Shown here one piece after another: positions 57,820-64,000 of a stretch of DNA of 64,000 nt. The notes below the pieces were generated by a model. The model worked only from the letters and a program-made list of their open reading frames with translations. It was not told the DNA's origin and did no database searches. Source of the DNA: Gnetum montanum (Eukaryota > Streptophyta > Gnetopsida > Gnetales > Gnetaceae); contig MNCI01009412.1 of NCBI GenBank assembly GCA_015680685.1, positions 159,505-223,504 on the forward strand. Direction: 5' to 3'. The position numbers and the translations under genes are program-made. Position 1 is the stretch's first letter, and every line of letters starts with the position of its first letter.

Positions 57820-60590
57820 TGTTGGCGACCGTTTGGGACGCAATCGCCAACGAGTGTCCTCGAACAGGATTTAGGTGCCTGCTGGTCTCTGGCAACACCA
57901 AGGCCCAGATACCTCCAAATAAACTTAGTAGTTAATGTGAGTATGTGTGTGTGCTGTTGCAGTGTGTGGTTGTGAGAAATGTAATGATTGTGTTGTATGT
58001 AAACTACAAATGACTTACTTTAAAGAGATTCAGCCAACTTTGCCAAGTACTGTGAGTTGTTGAAAATTTCCTATTTTGTTCAACTGCCTCATCTACGCGG
58101 TCCTTATAATACCTACTTGTAACAAATAAAATTTTGTAAAAACATTTCAGCACAACTCTACAATCTACTTCTAATTTTCCCCAGAGAAAGAGATAGTTCC
58201 AAAAGAAAACTAGAAATAGAGCAAGATTCAATGGAAATAAGCAGAAAAGAAAAGAAAGTAGATTTGTGTAGACCTCAAATATTTAAACAAGGTAAAATGA
58301 CATGAGTAAACACTTCACATTAAAGCTATTCCAAATTCAATATCTATGAATTGTTCTAACTTCCAAGGCTCAAACAAGCAACATCTTCAAGACAATCCTA
58401 TTATGCTACCAAAAATTGCTGCGTAAACTACCATGTACGAGACTCCATTTTGACTAGATAATAGATGTCAATGATTGCATTCAAATAGAACCTTTAAAAG
58501 ACTTAAAAATTTCTGATTGAAATACCACGAGAATTCACTTTAAAGATAAAAAGAAGCTATTCTGGTCCCATCAAAATACCAAAGATTTTCTGAACCCTCT
58601 CGACTACTGAATTGTTCAACAGAGTGACTACAAATAGAGGCTCTCTTACAATAATCCCAATAGTAGTTCCCACACGTTGCACAATAATGAAATTTACTAC
58701 TAAAATTCTCTCAAGGCTTTTAAACACAAGCACTTCTATGGCAAAATTTTAATAGAAATTTCTATCGGGCAACAAGAACAACAAGAGCAATCTAAAAATC
58801 CCAAAATTACTTGCCAAGCATGATACTATCTAAACCACTAGCTAAAGAATTTAAAAAAAACAAAAAATGAAATGCATAACTCACAGGACCATGACAAAGA
58901 GGCTGAAATCTTTATTCTAGCAAGCCATCTTGCAAGCAATCGTTCACGATTTCTTTACAAAGCTCTTCTCAAGACCTCAAGTATGTCTCCGAGTGAGAGC
59001 CCAAGTGTGATCCTAATGTCTTCTCAAAAGTGTGATGTATGAGACCTCCAAAAAGTCCCAATATCTTCCCCTTCTCCTCCTCTTTTCCCCTTGACCCTTG
59101 AAGCCTTTTTATAGGGTTCAAAGTTAGGTAGGGAAGTTACATATTCAAAAATATCTCACCGAACTTCTCTCCTAAGTAACTTGGCCAACCAATTATAAAG
59201 TTACTTGCCCAAAAAGTTAGGTAAGTTACAAAAATATTGGGTGGTTGTAACTATCATATAGAAAAAAAAATCTACAGCTGACAAGTGTCTAGTTCATGTA
59301 TGATATTGGGTAAATATCACAGGAATTTTTGTCTTAATATAGAGGTATCCAATATTTATATCCAATATTCATCTTCGTTAGGTTGAGGCTTTAGAAACAT
59401 TTTATTTTCATAAAGAATATAATTGAAAATATTAATTTAAGGGATGGCCGATGAAAGAAAATAAAATTTTCAACAGTAAAGGCCTTAAATAATTTTTGAA
59501 GGTTAACTGAAATATCAAGGACATAGTTTCCAGTTAAACAAGTTGCCCAATGGCTTCGCCTGCACGCGACCCCATCTCCGCAGGTTGTGCTCCACTCCAC
59601 CGAACTTTTCCTGCTCTCTGAACCCCCAAAAATGTGATGGCAGTTGGAACTACTTCCACACATGGCTTGGAAGTAGTTGCTATTTCTCCCGTATCAGTAC
59701 TGCAAACCGTCGGTGATGATGACCTGCTCCACACGTGGGCTGTGTTCAAGTATGGTGCATTAAGTGCCAACGGTGTGAGTTCGCCCGCGATTACCATCTG
59801 TTCGACGAAGAAAACAAACACCTTCTGTGCCCTTGGAAGTGCTCAGCATTTGTGTTTCTTGTTTTTCTTTTTTTTTGCTGATAATCATCCATAACTGCAG
59901 GCATGGTAACCGCCTGCGTTTTAGCCCTGTTTCGCTTATTTTTCTGCAACTTGTTACTCCAAAAATTGCTAAACTGCTTATTGTTACATGCTCTAGCCAA
60001 GAAATTAGGAATAGAAAAATGAAACCTTGCATGGCAAGCATTTGACAAAATTCCGAAGAGGAATATGAGGTTATTTCTAGCAGTTCTTGGCAAAATTTTA
60101 TATCAGCAAACGTAACTTGTTTTGGTTACTGTATTGGTAAGAACCACCACGTTTTTTTGTAAAGTAAGTGTACCCTTTTTGCAGCTTCCAAAAACATTTT
60201 TCCAATACCTGGACTACCATATTATCTCACCATATACGCCTCTTTTTCTAAAAGTATTTGCTTCAATACATTGTTTCTTCTTACTACAAAATCAAATTTT
60301 CTCTGTTTATTGACTTTCTACGTGAAAAGCAGGACCAACCTCATTCTTTGTTAATGTTCATCATCAATATGTTTGTATAACCAGGCCATGTATATCTCCG
60401 CATCCACCACCACTGCTGAACCATTTCTGAGCCCATAATTAATTGAATTATAACCTTTCCCGATAAACATCATGTAATATGCTGAAATATTACACTCTTT
60501 GCTCAATGCATAAGGTTTAAAATAATATATGTGCTTCATCACCACCAAATAACTCATATGAATTTTTACACATATTTTAGTTTATTTTTA
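57820..60590 (-). repeat. 3' LTR region of element 5 (borders uncertain)
   Basis: On the minus strand a TATA box (TATAAAAAGG, 59113-59104) is followed about 190 bp later by a polyadenylation signal AATAAA (58917-58912), the order expected in an LTR. The low-coordinate end TGTTGGCGACC at 57820 would be the LTR terminus. A pyrimidine run at 60591-60607 (AGAAGGAAAAGAGAGAA on the minus strand) is a candidate polypurine tract, but it is not followed directly by TG. A GC-richer part (59530-59830) with open frames on both strands lies upstream of the TATA box, in what would be U3. Confidence 0.4.
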
Positions 60591-60859
60591 TTCTCTCTTT
60601 TCCTTCTATTAAATAGACTAAAACTCCTGCTCCATGAAATGGCTTAAAATGTGCCAACATCTCTACCCCCAAAAAGAGTTTAAATAGCCACATTTTAAAC
60701 TGAAACATACTGAAATTTTTATTGGATTTTTACAACTGGATAGAAATATTTTTTGAGGAAAATTCCCATTTAACATAAGGTGTAATGGGAAAAAAACCTC
60801 ATTCCTAAACAAAATCAAACTGTTCTTAAGAAACTGTACATTATTAAATCCTTCATGGA

Positions 60860-61372
60860 CTATTCTTGGGGTGGAAACTGAATTGTGAGGGTTACCCTGG
60901 TAGGAACCCTCATCTCCCTAACTATTTCATAGGAGATATTTGATGTGATGAAGGCGGTCCTATTATTCTCTGGCTTGGTAGAGCTCTCACCTTGATCTAC
61001 TGGAGCTTTCTCTTTGGCACTTTTCTCATTTTCCTTTTCGGATGAGATCTTTTGTTCTTCTCCATTAAGTCCTTCATTTTCTTCTCGGGAGACAAAAGCT
61101 TCTCCCCATCCCCATGATGATTCTTCATAGTTTGGTGTCTCTTCTCCTTTTTCTTCTTCTTTGGAACAATCTTGATATCGCCCCCAAACATTGGACTCTA
61201 TATCCAAACCTCTAGTAAGAAAAGAAAGTTCATCGGATAGCCAAGCCATAAAAGGGCATTCCTTTGGAGCTCCACAAGATCTAGCCTTTAGATAAGCCTT
61301 CAATACATGCTTAGGGAAACATCCCATCACATATGGAATAAAAGACTTTTTCATTGCTCTCTCAAATTCCAT
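60860..61372 (-). CDS. Extra ORF downstream of pol in element 5, function unknown
   Basis: An uninterrupted 170-codon ORF lies between integrase and LTR, in the same orientation as pol. Residues 1-60 are compact and hydrophobic with two cysteines (MEFERAMKKSFIPYVMGCF, then CGAPKECPFMAWLSDELSFL). Residues 68-135 are highly charged, rich in glutamate and lysine, and probably disordered. The last 30 residues return to a beta-like hydrophobic stretch (REMRVPTRVTLTIQFP). No signal peptide or membrane segment is seen, so it is not env-like despite its position. A TATA box lies about 70 bp upstream of the ATG. It is the only open gene in a window of broken ones. I recognise no family. Confidence 0.6.
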   Translation of the reverse strand: MEFERAMKKSFIPYVMGCFPKHVLKAYLKARSCGAPKECPFMAWLSDELSFLTRGLDIESNVWGRYQDCSKEEEKGEETPNYEESSWGWGEAFVSREENEGLNGEEQKISSEKENEKSAKEKAPVDQGESSTKPENNRTAFITSNISYEIVREMRVPTRVTLTIQFPPQE

Positions 61373-61441
61373 TAGCTCTCCCTAACCTTCACTACCAAAC
61401 TTGAATTGAAAGATGATGAAATCTTAAGCAATCTAACCCTC

Positions 61442-61450
61442 CTTTTATAG
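61442..61450 (-). promoter_or_regulatory. TATA box upstream of the extra ORF of element 5
   Basis: CTATAAAAGG on the minus strand, about 70 bp before the ATG at 61372. This leaves room for a start site about 30 bp downstream and a 40-base leader. Suggests separate transcription of the ORF. Confidence 0.5.
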
Positions 61451-61741
61451 GTAATAAAATGTTTAACTTCCATCCAAGTGTCTTCAACCATGCTTCCTTC
61501 TTTCTAGGCATTCAAACCATTTGTCAAAATCCTCACTAAGTGGTGGATGAGTCACCTTCCCCACTTGTCAAACTTGAAGAATTCCACTTGTTTCACTTGT
61601 AGGCTTCCACTTGCCCCATTTGAAGGAAAGATAATGTTTCAAATATAAATAAAGCATAATTAAATATAATAATGGACACTATACTCCTAGTAGTATTTAC
61701 ATGGTACTATATACATATATTATTTTTGTGAAATGACATCT

Positions 61742-62409
61742 TCAAGTTGTATGCAATTGTCCCAAATAATGTTTTATATTTAAAACATTATATGGAAATT
61801 GCAGTTCCATGCCATCCAAGGTTGATAATTTGTAAGTATCCTCTAACAATTGCTTTGTAATTTGAAAGGGACCAATCCATGTCAGGGTAAACTTATTTGG
61901 TTTCTTCACATTCCATAATAGAACAAGGTTCCCTATCTTGAAATTTCTTTTCAAAGCTTTCCTATAGAACCATCTTTTAACTTGGGAGGTATTCTGTAGC
62001 AAATTATCTCTTGCCTTATCTATTTTAGCTTCTCTTTTAATAAGCAAAGTCATGAAACTTCTATCNATAATTGTACCAATAAAATCCAAACTCCATTGCT
62101 GAAACGGTCTATCTACAACTACTGGCTTTAAAGGGGCTNAAAACCATAGACTAAATTATATGGTGATTTCCCAATAGATTTCTTGAATCTGATTCGATCT
62201 GACCATTATGCGGATTGTAGATAATCGATCCAATTTCCTGGATTCCCATCCATCGATTTCTGGATATAAGCAATAAGCTTTTTATTGGTGGATTCTGCTA
62301 GGCCATTTCCTTGAGGATAATAATTTGATGAGGAAAATAAGAAAATGGATTTTGTAGATGCCCACCTGATAAACTCTTTGGATTTGAAGGCAGGACCATT
62401 ATCTGACAC
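61742..62409 (-). pseudogene. Element 5 integrase, N-terminal half deleted
   Basis: Only the second half is present. VSDNGPAFKSKEFIRWAS supplies the second aspartate and YYPQGNGLAESTNKKL the glutamate of D-D-E. After a broken stretch with two N positions (62066, 62139), the C-terminal domain at 62089-61742 reads FKIGNLVLLWNVKKPNKFTL then WIGPFQITKQLLEDTYKLST. The zinc finger and first aspartate are missing: the frame before 62409 is still the RNase H-integrase linker (EGNWYDEIFKFLSTRKIPNN). That is an internal deletion of roughly 200 codons by comparison with the other integrases here. Confidence 0.8.
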
Positions 62410-63047
62410 TAACANTTTGCAGTTAAATTATTTGGAATTTTTCTTGTACTAAGAAATTTGAAAATCTCATCATACCAATTTCCTTCATGGGTGTCAAGTA
62501 TACACACTTCACTTTCTTTAGTCATTAACTTGGCTAGTCCCATTCCCTTAATTGTCTTGCATATTTTCAATGAAAATCTGAAACTTTGCAACTTAATAAG
62601 CCATTTTCCTCTTTTCAATCCAATCTCATTTTGGGATAGGAATCTCTTGACTGTAGGTTCAATTAACATAATGTTTACTAATGAACTTTCCAAATAATAC
62701 TTAAAATGCCGAAGTGCTTTGATGACTGCGAAAGCTTGTTTCTCTAAATCTAAATAATTTAACTCTGAACCTTTCAACTAATACCCAAAAAATCCAATTG
62801 GTTCATCTTGACCTTCATTATCCTTTTGTGTTAGAACAGCAACGATAAAATCATTTGAAGAAAATGAGTATAACCAAAAATCTTCTTTAAGCCTAGGCTT
62901 TACCAAATATGGAGCCTCTTGTATAGCCTTTTTAATTTCTAATAAAGCTCTCTCTGCTTCTGGTGTTTTCTCTATGTGGACATCCTTTTTTAGCATATGC
63001 ATCAAAGGTTTGGTAATTTCAGTAAACCCGGGGATGAACTTTTTCAC
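62409..63047 (-). pseudogene. Element 5 RNase H and linker
   Basis: Connection and RNase H domain: FIPGFTEITKPLMHMLKKDV, then EDFWLYSFSSNDFIVAVLTQ with the DEPIGFFGY block, one stop, then LNYLDLEKQAFAVIKALRHF and FKYYLESSLVNIMLIEPTVK. The first catalytic aspartate of the usual FxLxxDAS block appears as S-S-N-D. It is nearly open apart from the stop at 62777. An N at 62415 lies at its end. Confidence 0.8.
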
Positions 63048-63251
63048 AAAGTTTATTTTTCCAAAGAAAGATCTAAGAGATTTCTTAATTGTGGGATGCT
63101 CAATATTCTGTACTGCTTGAATTCAGAAATTATCTATGGAAATTCCTTCTTGACGTATCACATGTCCTAATAAACTTCCGGATTTAACCCCATAGATACA
63201 CTTCTTAGGATTTAGTGAAATACCAAACTCACGACATCTGTTGAAAACTTA

Positions 63252-64000
63252 CTAAAGATGATTAATATGATCTTCTTTTTTCTTTGAAAATATTGTAATA
63301 TCATCCAAATAAACCACCACAAATTTGCCTAATAAATCCTTGAATGCTAAATCCATTGCTCTTTGAAAAGTAGCTCCAGCATTTGACATTCCAAATGGCA
63401 TTCTTTGGTAGGCAAAAGTTCCCCATTTGGTGATAAATGATGTTTTGTGTCTATCATTCTTATCTACCACGATTTGATTATAACTTGAGAAACCATCTAA
63501 GAAAGAATATGCTTGACAACCTGAGACTTTAATCAGCATCTCATCAATTCTTGGAAGTGGATACTTATCCTTTTTTGAAGCATCATTCAGATTTCTAAAG
63601 TCCACACAAAGTCTTATATCACCATTTTTCTTTCTAACTGGGACAAGGTTAGCAAGCCATGTTGAATATCATACTGGATATATGATTTGTGCTCGCAACA
63701 ACTTCTTAATTTCAAATTCCATAGCTGGTTCAAATGATGGATTAAATTTCCTTTGTTTTTGTTTGACTGTTTTGCAACCTTCTATTAAAGGAATCTTATG
63801 TGTCATTATATCTTGCCTAAAAGCTTTAAGATCATCATAAGACCAAGAGAAATTGTCCAAATTATTTTGTAGACATGATAATAGGTCTCGCTTGAAATTC
63901 AAATCTCTTTCCTTTGTAACATTCAACATCTGGGGCATTTTGTCTAATCCAAAATTCACTACCTCGAAAGCTTGACTATCTGGGTTTTGTAAATCCTTTC
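63252..64000 (-). pseudogene. Element 5 reverse transcriptase (continues past window edge)
   Basis: The pre-RT segment at 63959-63669 (NNLDNFSWSYDDLKAFRQDI) ends at a stop after AQIIYPV. RT then continues with VDFRNLNDASKKDKYPLPRI, SFLDGFSSYNQIVVD (block A), MPFGMSNAGATFQRAMD (block B) and VVVYLDDITIFSKKKED with an intact YLDD box near 63305. All catalytic residues are kept, so the RT was recently functional. Only one stop lies within the visible RT before 63252. Confidence 0.88.

Larger units (their letters stand above)
57820..64000 (-). mobile_element. Element 5: minus-strand Ty3/gypsy retrotransposon, 3' part
   Basis: This is a third kind of gypsy element, distinct from elements 1-3 in all its protein blocks. 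From the right edge it holds RT (63959-63252), RNase H (63047-62409), an integrase lacking its N-terminal half (62409-61742), an extra ORF (61372-60860) with its own TATA box, and an LTR-like region down to 57820. The RT and RNase H have only a few stops, so it is younger or better preserved than the others. Its 5' part is outside the window. It apparently inserted into the copia element. Confidence 0.78.

Noticed and set aside
60860-61372. Envelope protein
   Set aside because: Position is env-like, but there is no signal peptide, no membrane segment and the middle is highly charged.
1-64000. tRNA, rRNA or host protein-coding genes
   Set aside because: None could be supported; every recognisable coding segment belongs to a transposable element or its cargo.

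Overview
The window is a stack of transposable elements from a large, AT-rich plant nuclear genome. I found no intact host gene, no tRNA or rRNA gene and no prokaryotic feature. The plant assignment rests on three things: Ty3/gypsy elements of the Tat/Ogre type (a second, archaeal-type RNase H after the usual one, and a long spacer between protease and reverse transcriptase), plant-type L1 LINEs, and a Ty1/copia element primed by an initiator-Met-like site. The amount of old, decayed, nested material would suit a gymnosperm or another giant genome, but the sequence does not prove it.

Layout. Element 1 (1-11188, +, 5' end outside the window) is a Tat-like retrotransposon: antisense cargo gene, pol, 3' non-coding tail, 3' LTR. 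It sits in a decayed L1-type LINE (11189-13640, -), followed by a second LINE (about 14020-16660, -). From about 16.7 kb an older Tat-like element on the minus strand (called G0) begins. Its pol is split into three pieces (18950-19135, 38706-39332, 50699-53345) by two younger insertions. Element 2 (19136-38700, +, about 19.6 kb, target duplication TTGAG/TCGAG) is complete from LTR to LTR: gag, protease, a 6-kb spacer with the same antisense cargo gene, RT, two RNases H, integrase. Element 3 (39338-50693, +, target duplication CCAAG/CCCAG) is a gag-protease-only relative that lacks pol and cargo. Further right are the 5' part of a copia element (about 54.2-57.8 kb, +) and, apparently inserted in it, the 3' part of another gypsy element (element 5, 57.8-64 kb, -). 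Element 5 carries an intact extra ORF after pol with its own TATA box.

Most interesting content. (1) The Tat-like elements carry, antisense between protease and RT, a multi-exon gene remnant. It has a classical TATA box, ACGT-core promoter repeats and GT-AG-like exon borders. One exon resembles an FCP1/NIF-like HAD phosphatase domain without its catalytic aspartates. (2) A 30-bp repeat with core TTAAACTRGCA lies at the joints between element modules, and in element 3 it runs through the gag linker with an exact 30-bp (10-codon) period. (3) Element 3 has LTRs about 0.77 kb longer at the 5' side than those of element 2, and the old polypurine tract now lies inside the LTR, which indicates a shift of the LTR boundary. 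All coding regions except the extra ORF of element 5 are broken by stops and frameshifts, many of them of the TGG-to-TAG/TGA type expected from cytosine deamination.
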